A stretch of 64,000 nt of DNA from Paragordius varius. Its lineage: Eukaryota; Nematomorpha. This document shows positions 37,990 through 50,670 of the stretch, one piece after another. The stretch spans positions 12,648,001-12,712,000 of the forward strand of contig OZ176052.1 in assembly GCA_964247055.1 (NCBI GenBank), given 5' to 3'. The notes under the pieces are model-generated. The model searched no databases and was not told where the DNA came from. It worked only from the letters and a program-made list of their open reading frames with translations. The position numbers and the translations under genes were made by a program. Numbering within the stretch: position 1 is the stretch's first letter; the number at the start of each line of letters is the position of its first letter.

Positions 37990-38805
37990 TTTAGATTATA
38001 TAATATTCATCTCTCAATATAATTATCTAAAACTTTAAAAAATAAATTATACTTTTTAAAAACACAAAAATCTAAAACCTTAAATAATAAAAAAATTTTG
38101 ATATCCTTTATTCGTCCAAAAACAAATATCTAAAACTTTAAATAATATATTATACTTTCCCAGAATTAATTTTTGAGAATCTTTATTGAGCGACAAGCAT
38201 CTAAAACCTTAACTAATCAAAAAAATTTTAAGAATCTATTATTGGTCCAAAGACAAATATCTAAAACTAACTATAAATATTTAAATATTATACTTTATAC
38301 TTTTTATTAATATATTTTTCAACTTGTAATATTCACCGAAATACAAGGAATATCAAAATTTGATTAGTATTTTGTTAATTCATCCAAAAGTTTTGAGTAC
38401 CAGGTTTCCTAGGTTACCATACACCAACTTTCCAAACAATTTTGTATCAAACACATGTTCGAACTCAATTCCAACTACTTTCACCGCGTTGTGTTGTTAA
38501 AAACTTACAGACTGTGTAGGCAAATTGGGAAAATCGACTTTTGAAAATCGTAGTCTCTTGGGGCATGCTCAAGCCTATTGGGATGAATATTACCAGGATC
38601 CCTGTATTGGGATGAATATTACAAGTTGAAAAATATATAAATATGAAAAAGTATAATATTTTAGTTTTAGATATTTGTCTTTGGACGAATAATAGAATAT
38701 TAAAATTATTTGATTAGTTAAGGTTTTAGATACTTGTATCTGAATATAGATTCTCAAAATAACATAATTCTGGAAAAGTATAATATTTAATTATTTAAAG
38801 CAGTT
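37990..38805. repeat. Inverted satellite junction between units C and D
   Basis: Reverse-orientation satellite up to about 38330, then a full-length duplicate of the protein-fragment region (about 38350-38560), then forward satellite from about 38640. Here the internal spacer is longer than at the A/B junction and shows where the spacer came from. Confidence 0.8.
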
Positions 38806-38841
38806 TTTTAAAATTATTAACTTTAAACCTTTATTAAATGA

Positions 38842-39033
38842 TTACATATATTTTTGAAATATGAAATTTAGTATCGAACCGTATATCTTGGAGGTACCGC
38901 CAAATGTTCCGAATTTACGGGGGAAATTTGTCGCAAACTCGAACAAATGCCAATTAAATAAAGGTCTTGCCAGAATTTTCTTGTCGACATCAGTCAAATT
39001 TAATATGAAATGCATTTGAATTTTAGCCATCAA
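38842..39033 (-). CDS. Conserved short ORF at unit start, copy D
   Basis: An intact copy of the 63-codon ORF described at 9280-9468, with DVDKKILARPLFNWHLFEF at its centre. It has the same stop and AATAAA arrangement. Confidence 0.35.
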   Translation of the reverse strand: MMAKIQMHFILNLTDVDKKILARPLFNWHLFEFATNFPRKFGTFGGTSKIYGSILNFIFQKYM

Positions 39034-39547
39034 TTAATTTATAATACTCCCAATATAATTATATGATATGAGCATAATATGTGTACTTTTAAGCAGATCG
39101 CATTGGTTAAAAAAAATTAAATTTTTATGGAATGTTTTTTTACCTATTAAATAGATTTACAATTTTTATTGGAAAAAATGCTTAGCTAAATATACATGTT
39201 AGTTAAGGCAAACATTTTGAGTTTTTAGCGAATTGTTGTGTGATATTTCATGATATTAATAAATATGTATTTATAAAATTTAACCCATATAAAAAACAAA
39301 ATATTTGATTTGTTATGATATTCAAATTTTAAGTCATTGTGGATAAAATTGTCAATAATGACGCTTTATTGTACCTTTTACTTTTATAATATTTGAAAAA
39401 TGACATAATCTTATGGCTGGGTTTTATAGTAAGGATCTTTGCAGGAAATTAACTAAAACTGAATATAACTATGGTTATACCAGATGCAGTTATAAGTTAC
39501 GGTTTTTTGGTAAAATATATATGTAAGTATTAAATAATCAATTATCT

Positions 39548-39770
39548 TTATCTGAATATTGTACATCGGCTTCTACACCTTTTGCCCATCTTTGTAATAT
39601 ATGAATGCCCTGCCAATCTCATAAATCATTGAAGTGCTGTTCTACCAGGGTGTTCCCCATTTGTACAAAATTGTATTAGTCAGAAGAGTTTAACGTGCTA
39701 AATCTCAAAGGTATTTCAAGCTGTCTTTTACAGGTTTTGCTGTGTGAGACGGAATATATCTTATTATAAT
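39548..39770 (-). pseudogene. Mariner transposase C-terminal relic, unit D
   Basis: Contains PSHTAKPVKDSLKYL, the piece that precedes WEVLPHP in mariner proteins, then decayed sequence to the C-terminal stop. Several internal deletions relative to unit A. Confidence 0.65.
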
Positions 39771-41155
39771 TTATATTATTATTAAATTTTAAAAATTTTT
39801 GCTTCATTCTATTTTAAAGGATGGTGGAATCAATATAAAAATAACGTTAGTTTGCCTTCAAATTTAATTTAAATATAAATTTTTTAATTTAGCCAATTTG
39901 AGATTAAACTAAACTAATCAAAATTTTGATAATAGTAATGTTCAGCATTATAAAATTATATAGAAAAGGTGATTTTATAATATACTAAAATGTTTTTTAC
40001 CATTTCACGTTTCAAATTATAAAATTCGCATTATTTAAATTATGCTATTTAAATTTATAAGCAAAACATATATTTTTTCGAAAAAATTTAATGATGTCAA
40101 AATTTGGGAATATTTAATTTTAATTGCATTGCGCAATATCGATATTTTCGCGTTTGGTTTTAGAAAACTAGCCTATTTTATAAGGGATCAAAAATTTGCG
40201 AGTATTGGAATCTACGTCTAAAATTTTTGAATTTATATAAATATTGTTTTCCATTTTAATATAGTTTAATAATGGTATTTTTTGGATTGAAACGTTTATT
40301 TTTTCCCATAAAATTATCATTTGATAGCATGTGCATTTTAAAATTTTTTGGTATGCAGTAATTGCTACAATCTATTAACCTTCTTATATCATTCGTAAGG
40401 TCCGATACCAGAAACACCATCAAAATCCTATATATTATTAGAATTTATATATCATCATATTTTTGAATACACTATGTAATTCAATGATGCTGAATTTCTA
40501 TAATCTTAGTTTTTTTATAAAAAATTGTTTTTGACTACAAACTATGGTCAATGATTTTTTTGTAAAATACACATACACAGAGGTGTAGTTTGCATTTCTG
40601 GCGCCTGGTGCATGAATGCGTGATGGCGCCCCGCTCCTCTCCATGGAGCCCCTTGAATTTTAAAAAATCAAATTTAAACCGTGGTCATGATCACTCATAA
40701 ATGGGTGATACCTATTTCTATATATTAAAATTATTTTTGTTCAAAATCCGGCGCCATTTTAACTATACCATTTACATTTCAAGAGTGTCCTTGAACACTT
40801 CAAGTTGGTCTAGGACATTTCAAGTTGGTCCTTGTACAATTCAAGTTGGTCCTTAAACAGTTCAAGTGACATTTCAAGTTGGTCTTTGTAAATTTTATTG
40901 TTTTTGACCTTTTTTTATTATTTAACATAAATTTTAAATCGATATCAACTTTTGATTGAGAAACCGTATATCTTTATTAATTTCTTAAACTAATTTTGAA
41001 TATTTAAAAGATTTTAACAGGAAATGAAAAAACATATAAGTTTGGGTTATTAAAAGTTTTTCATTAAAAACATTAAAAAGTCAAAAATTTTGTTCAATTG
41101 AAAAAAATAGTTTGAAACAAAAAAGTGGTTTTTTATAAAAAATTTTATTTTTATT

Positions 41156-42685
41156 ATATATGGAATCAATCAGCAAAAATTATATAATTTATTATAATAT
41201 AATATTTCGATTACTACAAGTAATCTTTGTCAAACGTAAAAATAAAATTAAAATATAAACTAAAATTTAAATTATAAAGTAAAAATATTTAATGAAACTA
41301 AAAAAACATATGTGTATTGTTAATAAGAAAAAAATTTGTAATATTATTAATATTGTTAAGGTCTTTCTTTCTGTTCATTATATTCCCTTCTTTGTTAATA
41401 TAAAAACTTTCTTTCAATATTCTTTTTGTTTTATTTTCCTCTGTATCGACAAACAATTTAATTAACTTGGCTATTTCAAATTCATATGTTAAATTTAATG
41501 ACACAATATATCATCAAAAAATCGGAGTACCTATGGGATCCCCCTTTTCAAGTGTAATTGCGGAAATTACAGTTCGATATGTTGAATCCAAAGTTTTACA
41601 AAAACAAAAAGAACCTTACTTTTACTACAGATACGTAGATGATATAATATGCATTGATAGCGAAAATAATATTAAACAACTACTAAAAACATTTAATTGC
41701 ACAAGTCCATTAAGATTTACTTTAGAAAAAGAAAATAACAATAAAATTACATTTTTGGGATGTATTGATAGAAAAAAACAATAACAAAATATCCACTGAA
41801 GTACATTACAAATCAGATATAAATATAATAAACTATAATTCTCACCACCCGGATAATTGTTTTAACTCCCTTGTGCATATACTAATTCCTAACAGTATAG
41901 AGAAAAGAACCTCGCAAACATCTGAAATAGTAAAAAAATTATTAGAACATAATTACCCACAAAATTTAATCACTAACGCCATCAACAAAATTTTAAACTC
42001 AAAACCTAAAAAAATTTACAATAATAATAAAAAAAAGAAAATTATAATACCATTCTATGAATCCGTAAGTTACAAAATCAAAGAAATACTTAAAGAGAAA
42101 TACACAATAATATTTAAACCATTAAATAATATCTATAAATTATTAAATTCACAGAAAAAGAATCCTAATTCTCAATGTATAATATATAAAATTAAATGTC
42201 AAGATTGCGACAGTGTATACATTGGTCAAACAAAAAGAGGATTAGATGTTAGGATAAAAGAACATAAAACGGCAGTTAACAAGATAAAACAAATGATTCG
42301 GCTTTGGCATATCATGCCTTTAAATGCAAACATAAAATAGACTGGAATGCCGAAGTTGTCGATACAGAGGAAAATAAAACAAAAAGAATATTGAAAGAAA
42401 GTTTTTATATTAACAAAAGGGAATATAATGAACAGAAAGAAAGACCTTAACAATATTAATAATATTACAAATTTTTTTCTTATTAACAATACACACATGT
42501 TTTTTTAGTTTCATTAAATATTTTTACATTATAATTTAAATTTTAGTTTATATTTTAATTTTATTTTTACGTTTGACAAAGATTACTTGTAGTAATCGAA
42601 ATATTATATTATAATAAATTATATAATTTTTGCTGATTGATTCCATATATAATAATACAATCACACTTCAGCGTAAACAATATCC
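41156..42685 (+). mobile_element. Penelope-like retroelement, 1.53 kb, truncated, with target duplication
   Basis: Flanked by the 15-bp duplication aattttatttttatt (41141-41155 and 42686-42700); unit C has one copy of this sequence (32292-32306) with no insert. It codes for the end of a reverse transcriptase and a GIY-YIG-type endonuclease. Its 3' region (about 42356-42658) is repeated in inverted orientation at the left end (about 41157-41453), as often seen in Penelope-like insertions. The 5' part of the reverse transcriptase is missing. Confidence 0.85.
41467..42450 (+). pseudogene. Penelope-like RT/GIY-YIG endonuclease remnant
   Basis: Frame 1 (41467-41784) has reverse-transcriptase motifs: GVPMGSPFSSVIAEI, then YRYVDDII with the catalytic YVDD-type aspartates, then ITFLG. 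A +1 shift near the FLD motif moves to the frame of 41765-42340. That frame contains CIIYKIKCQDCDSVYIGQT, then KRGLDVRIKEHK: the Cys pair plus YIGQT...R...EH pattern of Penelope-type GIY-YIG nucleases. A second shift near 42290 returns to frame 1, giving NDSALAYHAFKCKHKIDW and TKRILKESFYI and ending at TAA near 42450. Two compensating shifts and the missing N-terminus make it non-functional. Antisense ORFs at 41298-41504 and 42226-42498 are shadows or the inverted tail. Confidence 0.85.
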
Positions 42686-45232
42686 AATTTTATTTTTATT
42701 GAATAAATATATAATAAATAAAGAAAATTAGGCTAATAAATAATAATAAAAAATAAATGCAAAAATTATGGTTAAATCAAAATTTATAAATTTTAAGGAC
42801 TAACTTGAAATGTTCAAGGACCAACTTGAAATGTTTAAGGACGAACTTGAAATGTTCAAGGACCAACTTGAATAAGGACCAACTTGAAGTGTTCAAGGAC
42901 ACTCTTGAAGTACAAATGGTATATAGCGCCGGTGCATCCTTCCTTTCCTCAATCTAGCTATACCACTGATTTTCCATTTAACTTAATAAAAGGAATGAAT
43001 TTAATGAAAAATCTTATTATATAGAAAAAGTATTTTTACATTATAGGGCTTGTTTATACCTTTTTTAACAAATTCAACATAACATAAAATACTGTTAACC
43101 AATAAATTAAATTAAAATTTAATTTGAGGAGCATATGCGTTAAAAAAATTGATGCCATATTCTAGCATAATTCTTATCGCACAAGTCGACATTAGAAAAC
43201 AGTCCATTTAGAAGGGGCCTAGATATTTAAAAATTTCCGCCCCATCCAAAATAAATTTTTAAATATAAAATTTTGCTTTTTATATATAGTTTGCTATGAA
43301 TGATATTTTTGAATAATATTTCATCCTATAACACCCCCCGATTTCGGAATTAGTGCAATAAGTTGTGATACAAAGTTGCTCATTTAGTAAAAGTAATTTT
43401 TTTAAATTTATTATCACAATCAATTTTTTTAAAAAAATCTTATAAAATAGCCTTTTTAAAGGATATATTTTGACAATTCTTAAAGCTTAGTTTGATAGCC
43501 CATAAAAATATTTAGTGTTTTTTTTGATAACATCTAGATCCATACAATAGAATATTCCCCATAATTGTGCGTGGATTCGTAACGATTTCGATACGGCTTA
43601 ACTGTCTAATTAGAGAACTTAAAAATCTTTTAAATATAAGATCGATTAATCTAAAAATGCTTAAATTTTAGCCATATCCTGGACCCCTTAATTTTGCAGC
43701 ACCTTCCAATAAGTGTTCACTTAATGAGTATTACATCTTATTATCATGATTTGAAAATCGAACCAAAGTTGATATTTACAAATTTAAGTATCTATTTAAT
43801 TCTAGGCATATCTATCTTTTTTCATTAATTAGCAAATACGCTGGCAACAGTACTCGTATGTCGGCCACTTTCATGATTATCGTATTTTAGACGCTATTAT
43901 ATTTTAATTACAGTGAAAAAAATGCGTCAATTATTGATTCATATGTTAACTGCCAACATTATTATTATAGTAATGTATTTACAACATTTTTCTCTCGATT
44001 TCTTTAAACTTGAAAAGCTTTAAGACGTTTTATTAACCTTCACACTAGAAAAGATAATTTATTGAGTGCTATTATGAATTCAAAATTCATTTTATTAAAT
44101 ATACATGAAAAAAAAATAAGAACAATTAACAGTTTTTTACATGTCTTTATTTTTATAGAATGCTCTACGCCTATATTATTTAATTTATTCCATTCAGTTA
44201 ATATACAATGAAAGCATTTTTCAGACTTGGGAACCTAAAAAAGTAAATATTTAATTAAGTCTTTCAATATTTTATAATATAGAGAACTCTATACAGCTGC
44301 CTTTTCTACTACTCATATGATTTTAAAGTACATTTTACTCTAAAGGATAACTTAATAATAAAAGCCTACAATCGAATATGTAGATTTGTATCTTTCACAG
44401 TAAGTGGAGTTTACTATATATAAAGTATCAGTGGGTAGTCTCTTTCTACCATCCAAAAACGTTCAGTAATGCATAAACGTATAAAATTTCAAAAAATAGA
44501 GAACACTCAAAAATACATTGGTCACATTCATGTATATTGGTACTCTTAAAATGTGAATTAGGTATTTTGAAAAAAAATGAATTTATACCACTTTTTTTGT
44601 TGCATATATTTGGATTTGCATTCTTCAAATTATTTATAACATTTTAAATGATTTGAAAATTAATATAATTTGTTTCGGATTTATAATTGTCCGATTACAA
44701 TTAGAATTGGCCAATGTAGATGATAGGAGTAAGTATTTAAATAAATAAAAAATGGTTTATCGGTGTTCAAAATGATATTTATTTTTTCAAGTAATCTATA
44801 TCTGATGCGATACCTATAAAATTAACAACATTTTTGCGAATTTCTATTTGAAACTTATCATTAAAAAAGACTTTATTTGATCTCTAGTAATGAAACGATT
44901 TCTTAATTTTGTATGATGGTGGTTTTTTTCCTTAACATCTTTCAACGCAATGGACACGAATGCATACTGGGTAGGGACCAATATCTATTTAGATTTATTT
45001 TTTATAAAAAATTGATCTAATTCTTAAGGTTATCGTCTAAATTTATATGAGTCCAAAAAATGTGAATAAAGTTGAGAAGCCTCTGTGTTTAAATTATAGA
45101 AATGGATATAAATATTTCAGAATAAATCATGACATAAACAATTACAAAAATTAAAAAAATAAAACGTATGATCATTATTTTTGTAAAAAAAATTAATTAT
45201 AAAGAATTTTTTTCGGTCCCAACAATCAATTT

Positions 45233-46316
45233 CACTAAACAACAAATTTTGACTTTTTTAAACTCCCATTCTTGTAAATTTAAAATTTATTTCATTAAAG
45301 TGTATAAGTAGTATATCTGAAAAAAAAATTGGTCAAACACCCAAGAATTGTTTTAAATCAGAGTTTATCGATAATTTTTGGCCCCGATTTAACATTTAAC
45401 TCGAAATTTTGAAAATCAAAAGTTTTAGATATGAAGCCATGTATTTTATATCATTCGAAAGAGCTCAAAAAACGTATCTTTTAAATCGTAGTAAGTCATT
45501 TAAATCAATCGGATGTAAAAGTTATTTGGGTTTAAGTGGTCGAAATTTTCAATCCTTAAAGTCAAATGTTTTCACAGACAAACTAATATGAAAATCATAT
45601 AAATTATTTTAATATAATTATTAGGGTTATATTAGTATTTATTAAAAAAAATGTTTGAAAAATCTTTTGGTTTGCTTTTTTGATAAATATTATTATTATC
45701 ATAATTACCTAGTGGATACTAAAATGCATAGTTATAACTGTAAATTTATTACATAATGGCTATAAAAGATCAAAAACACCTTAAACTTTGTTTCTATCTT
45801 TAAAATTTCGTAATTATCAGCCTGGTAAATAAAATAAATTAATATTGATGAGATGGTAATTTTTAAAAAACAAAACTTAAAAATGTCTGTTTTGAGTGAC
45901 ATAAAATCGATAAAAAAATGTTTAATCAAAAAAACTTTCTTGTGTTATCTTTTTTGGATATTCATCACCATCTAAATAAATGAGCTATTTTCGTCCATTA
46001 GTTTTAAAAATATATTAATTAAAAAAATGCTCTCGCTTCGCGCGTTTGTCGCTCTCTGTGTCCAATATTAGTATGCATTTTATAGAGTTTTTATTACTCT
46101 TTCAAATGATATATTACAAACGGGCATTACTTGTATATTTTCAAAGGAAAACATTTTTTAGTAAAATTTTAATAAAGAGGGCGCATAATCAAAAAATCAA
46201 ATTAAACAAAATTCTCATAAGGAGTCATAATAAATATTTCAAATTTACTGTTAAAATGATACTAAATATCAGAAAATGCAAAAAACTCGAGTGGCATAAA
46301 AATTTGTTTTCCAGTG
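45233..46316. mobile_element. CACTA-like MITE, about 1.08 kb, unit D
   Basis: The left end CACTAAACAACAAATTTT and the right end AAAATTTGTTTTCCAGTG are imperfect inverted repeats. It interrupts the caatcaattt/tttgttta sequence that is continuous in units A and C. CACT(A/G) ends suggest the CACTA group; the target duplication cannot be sized because the site is a T run. An internal ORF with SFRYEAMYFISFERAQKTYL is conserved in the unit E copy but has no recognised family. Confidence 0.6.
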
Positions 46317-47037
46317 TTTGTTTATATTTCATCGTATTTTATCAACACCTATTTAATAAAGAAGTTAATATTTAGCTTTACACCGTTTAACATACATGTT
46401 AATAGTATGGAATAATCTAAACACTAACAGTTTATGTGAAAAATTTTCCAAAATATAATTTTTATTATTCTTTAATATCTGAATTTTTATACAGAATGCA
46501 ATGAGGATCAACCTAATTAGTGAAAACTCGGTAAAACACATGTTGCTTGAATGATGAATTTTGTGGTAAATTTTTTTATTACTCAAAATTTTTTATTTTA
46601 GCGTTACTTCATTCCAATATTCGGAATAATAATAGAAGTTGCACACACAAAGTTTATTAATTATTACCATTTAAAGCTATAACAATTTCATGATTTTTGG
46701 AATAAAAAAATCAGGTCAAAATACTAGGATTTTGTATACCTTTAATTATCTATTTGCCAAAATCAAAATCACACTTTTCGCGCACTTTTCATATAAGTGC
46801 TTAAAATAGGGGGATACGCTTAAATTTTATCTTTTATAAGTTCTATAGAGATCATCTCAAATCAGTCTATATATAACTCTTTACGATAATATTAAAAAAG
46901 ACAATAGCTGATACATTTTATTTAAATATGTCATTGCTAATAATGATAGTTTACCCATGTTCGTTTATAAGTTATTAAAATAGAATAAAGTATTATAATT
47001 TTGCGTTATAGAGGAATTAGACTAAGAACATAACATA

Positions 47038-47038
<1 letters not shown>

Positions 47039-47071
<33 letters not shown>
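47039..47071. repeat. (TA)n tract, unit D
   Basis: Long TA run homologous to that at 35659-35687. A second one follows at about 47245-47272. Confidence 0.9.
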
Positions 47072-47074
<3 letters not shown>

Positions 47075-48979
47075 ACAATTTAATGTATAAAGATTATTGC
47101 CTCAGTCATTCAAATTAAAAATTTTTACCCGTAAGCCGGAATCAAAAACTTAAGTTGCGCCAATATAATTAAAGTTTTAGGGATTAATATTTGCTAATCA
47201 AACAATTAAGGCGATGGAAATTCTTATAAACATCATATTGTACAAATATATATATATATATATATATATATTATCGAATTCGGAAACAAAAATGTATTAT
47301 ACCTAAATTCGTATTTTTAGATAATTAAATTTACTGGCTTTAATAAGTGGACGTTACATAAAAAGATAAACCTTAAATTTCAATTAATATGTTTTTTAAA
47401 AACTCTTGATATCCTTTTTAGCTACTTATAAATCACATATTCAAAAGGTTTTTGGACGAGCCTGTAAAATTTAGGCATTTTAGGCAAAAAAAACAAAATA
47501 TTGAAATTGTATGAAATTGTCACTTTTATATCTTTTATATAAAACTTTATAAATTTAGATTTAACGAAGCTATTAATTTATATATATAAATATATATATA
47601 TAACTTATATCTTTGATGCAATTTAAAAAAATAAAAAAAATCATTTAGTACAACCACTTGGTTAAATATATTTAAAAGTAAAACTTAATCATTTAAATAA
47701 GTTGAGAAAATTTTATAATTTAATTGATAAAATGGAATACTGGTATTTTTTATATTTAATGAGGTATAATTGTTTACAGAAAAATTATAATATGATTAAT
47801 AAAAGTGTAACATTTTTGTTAAATTGGAAACAAATAAATGGTAGTAGAAAACCATATTATTTGATTAATCTGGCATAGTTGACGCTTGAGGGTATGTTGG
47901 ATTTTTGCTAATATTGTTGTATTGATCCTCCTATTGAGTCGTATTATTAATGTTGTCAGCAAGACCCGGGTGGTTCTTATGTTTAAAAAGATTGGATAAT
48001 CTCGTCTATATCTCTTGTCTGGATTAACATATATTACAATGGACTAATTGGTTTGTATCTTCCGGAGTTCCTGTCGCCCTTAACTCCGTTTTAAAGTGGC
48101 AAAGAAATTCATAAACTTAATGATGCGTATGTTAAACTATTAAAAAATTGACATATTTTGGCTCTAACCTTTTTTATGAAAGGTAAGACTGCTGTTCAAA
48201 TAGGAATTTTAAAATTTGATTCGTATTTTGTTTCATCCAAAAGTTTTGATTGCTAGGTTTCCTAGGTTATCATGCACCAACTTCGCGAACAATTTTGTAT
48301 CAAACACACATGTTCGAAGTTAATTCCAACTACTTTAACCGCGTGGTGTTGTTAAAAACTTACAGCCTATGGACAAATTGGGAAAATCGACTTGAGAAAA
48401 TCGTAGTCTCTAGTTTATAAAGGTATATACTTATTAGAATAATAAAAAACCGAGTTTCGTATTATTGTGCGATAAATTTTTTACACTCGATTAATTTGTT
48501 TTTGGGATAACCATTTTATGATAGATCTCTATTAAGGTCGTAACGGATTTTTAAGCTGGAAGATCAATAATTTAATTCCAAAAAGTATATTATTTTTAAG
48601 CTTTCGATATTTATTTGAGAAAATATTAAATAAAAAAAGTATAGTATTTTATTATTTTAAAAAGTTGTTTTTATTCAGATGATGGTTTTATTTTATTACG
48701 GTGATTTTATAAAAATAATACAAAAATAGTAAAATATTATAGTGTTTTAAGAGCTTAATATTGTATCAGCAAAAAATTAATAATAATTAAAAAATTTATA
48801 TTTTTTTTCTTTTAAATTATAAAATTCAATCACAACCGCAATAATATTAAACCATTATCTGACTATAAAAAACTTTTAATAATAAAATACTATACTTTTT
48901 CCTTTTCTATTTTCATTTAGTATTTTCATAATATAAATATATATTTACATAATAAAATATTTTATTTTTTTGTAATTAT

Positions 48980-49689
48980 ATACTTTAGATTATATAATAT
49001 TCGTCTCTCAATATAAAACTTTAAATAATAAATTATACTTTTTAAAATTATCCAAACACAAAAATCTAAAACCTTAACAAATAAAAAAATTTTGTTCTTT
49101 ATTCGTCCAAAGACAAATATCTAAAACTTTAAATAATTACATATTATACTTTCCCAGAATTAATTTTTGAAAATCCATATTCAGAGACAAGCATCTAAAA
49201 CCTTAACTAATCAAAAAAGTTTTGAAAATCTTGTATTGGTCCAAAGACAAATATCTAAAACTATAATTATTTAAATATTATACTTTATACTTTTTATTAA
49301 TATATTTTTCAACTTGTAATATTCACCGAAATACAAGGAATATCAAAATTTGATTCGTATTTCGTTCATTTACCAAAGGTGGTGCTTAAAAACTTACAGC
49401 CTGTGTATGGCAAATTGGGAAAATCGACTTGAGAAAATCGTAGTCTCTGGGGCATGCTCTAGCCTATTGGGATAAATATTACAAGGATCCTTGTATTGGG
49501 ATGAATATTACAAGTTGAAAAATATATAAATATGAAAAAGTATAATATTTGAGTTTTAGATATTTGTTTTTGGACGAATAATAGAATAAAAATTATATGA
49601 TTAGTTAAGGTTTTAGATACTTGTCTCTGAATATAGATTCTTAAAATAACTTAATTCTGGAAAAGTATAATATTTGATTATTTGAAGCA
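48980..49689. repeat. Inverted satellite junction between units D and E
   Basis: Same facing-satellite structure as the other junctions. The inner ends atacaagg (about 49335) and ccttgtat (about 49489) are separated by about 150 bp. Confidence 0.8.
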
Positions 49690-49728
49690 GTTTTTTAAAA
49701 TTATTAACTTTAAACCTTTATTAAATGA

Positions 49729-49920
49729 TTACATATATTTTTGAAATATGAAATTTAGTATCGAACCGTAGATCTTGAAGGTACCGCCAAATGTTCCGAA
49801 TTTACGGGGGAAATTTGTCGCAAACTCGAACAAATGCCAATTAAATAAGTGTTTTGCCAGAATTTTCTTATCAACATCACTCAAATTTAATGGGAAATGC
49901 ATTTGAATTATAGCCATCAA
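49729..49920 (-). CDS. Conserved short ORF at unit start, copy E
   Basis: An intact copy of the 63-codon ORF described at 9280-9468, with DVDKKILAKHLFNWHLFEF. Same stop and AATAAA. Confidence 0.35.
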   Translation of the reverse strand: MMAIIQMHFPLNLSDVDKKILAKHLFNWHLFEFATNFPRKFGTFGGTFKIYGSILNFIFQKYM

Positions 49921-50435
49921 TTAATATGTAATACTCCTATTCAAATTATATGATATGAGAATAATATGACTGCTTTTCAAGAACATCATATATTTACTTA
50001 CTAAAGGTTAGGGTTGTACGACATTACATTTTTAAATTTTTATGGAATGTTGTTATACATACTGAATATTTTTTTAATTTTTATTGGAAAAAATTTATTG
50101 CTTAGCTAAATATACATGTTAGTTAAAGCAAACATTTTAAGTTTTATAGCGAATTTGTTGTGTGATATTTTATAATTATAAATAAATATGTATTTATATT
50201 TGATTTATTATTGATATTCAAATTTTAAATCATTGTGGATAAAAATGTCAATAATGACGCTTTATTGTGCCTGTTACTTTTATATTTAAAAATAATCTTA
50301 TGGTTGGGTTTTATAGTAAGGATCATTGCAGGAATTCAGATAAAACTGAATATAACTATGGCTCTACCAGATCCTGTTATAAGTTACGGTTTTTTGGTAA
50401 AAATATATATGTAATTATTAAATAATAAATTATCT

Positions 50436-50670
50436 TTATTCTAAATATTGTACATCGGCTTCTACACCTTTCGTTCATCTTTGTAAAATATGAATGCCTG
50501 CCAATCTTATAAATTATTGAAGTGCTGTTCTGCCAGGGTGTTCCTCATTGATACGAAGTTGCATTAGTCAGAGGACGTCAGGTCAGAAGAGTTAAACGTG
50601 CTAAATCTCCCATCGAAGGTATTTTAAGTTAACTTATACAAGTTTTGCTGTGTGAGACGGAATATATCAT
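50436..50670 (-). pseudogene. Mariner transposase C-terminal relic, unit E
   Basis: Same relic as in the other units, ending with a VQYLE-type C-terminus. Interior deletions and frameshifts. Confidence 0.6.

Larger units (their letters stand above)
30010..38805. repeat. Array unit C (8.8 kb)
   Basis: Third copy of the tandem unit. It carries the TA-MITE (31955-32529) within its hAT-like element but no Harbinger-like, CACTA-like, fold-back or Penelope insertion. It supplies the empty target site of the Penelope-like element at 32292-32306. The minus-strand ORF (stop at 30044) shares the frameshift of unit B. Confidence 0.85.
40766..42921. mobile_element. TA-MITE interrupted by Penelope-like element, unit D
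   Basis: Same element as at 31955-32529. About 626 bp remain after the 1530-bp insertion is removed. The left end shows several ttcaagttggtcc repeats and the right end the ~22-bp minisatellite. Confidence 0.7.
40578..42968. mobile_element. hAT-like element with nested TA-MITE and Penelope-like element, unit D
   Basis: A three-level nest: hAT-like ends at 40578 and 42968, TA-MITE at 40766-42921, Penelope-like insertion at 41156-42685. The nesting order gives their relative ages. Confidence 0.6.
38806..49689. repeat. Array unit D (10.9 kb with insertions)
   Basis: Fourth copy of the unit. It carries the TA-MITE with a nested Penelope-like element (40766-42921) and the CACTA-like element (45233-46316). 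Without them the unit is about 7.6 kb. Confidence 0.85.

Noticed and set aside
41298..41504. 68-codon minus-strand ORF with KRILKESFYIN
   Set aside because: It is the inverted copy of the Penelope-like 3' coding tail, not a separate gene.
42226..42498. 90-codon minus-strand ORF
   Set aside because: It lies antisense to the Penelope-like endonuclease region and its tail, which has clear family motifs on the plus strand.
46046..46375. 109-codon ORF spanning the CACTA-like element's right end
   Set aside because: It crosses the element boundary into unit sequence and is not kept in the unit E copy, so it is fortuitous.
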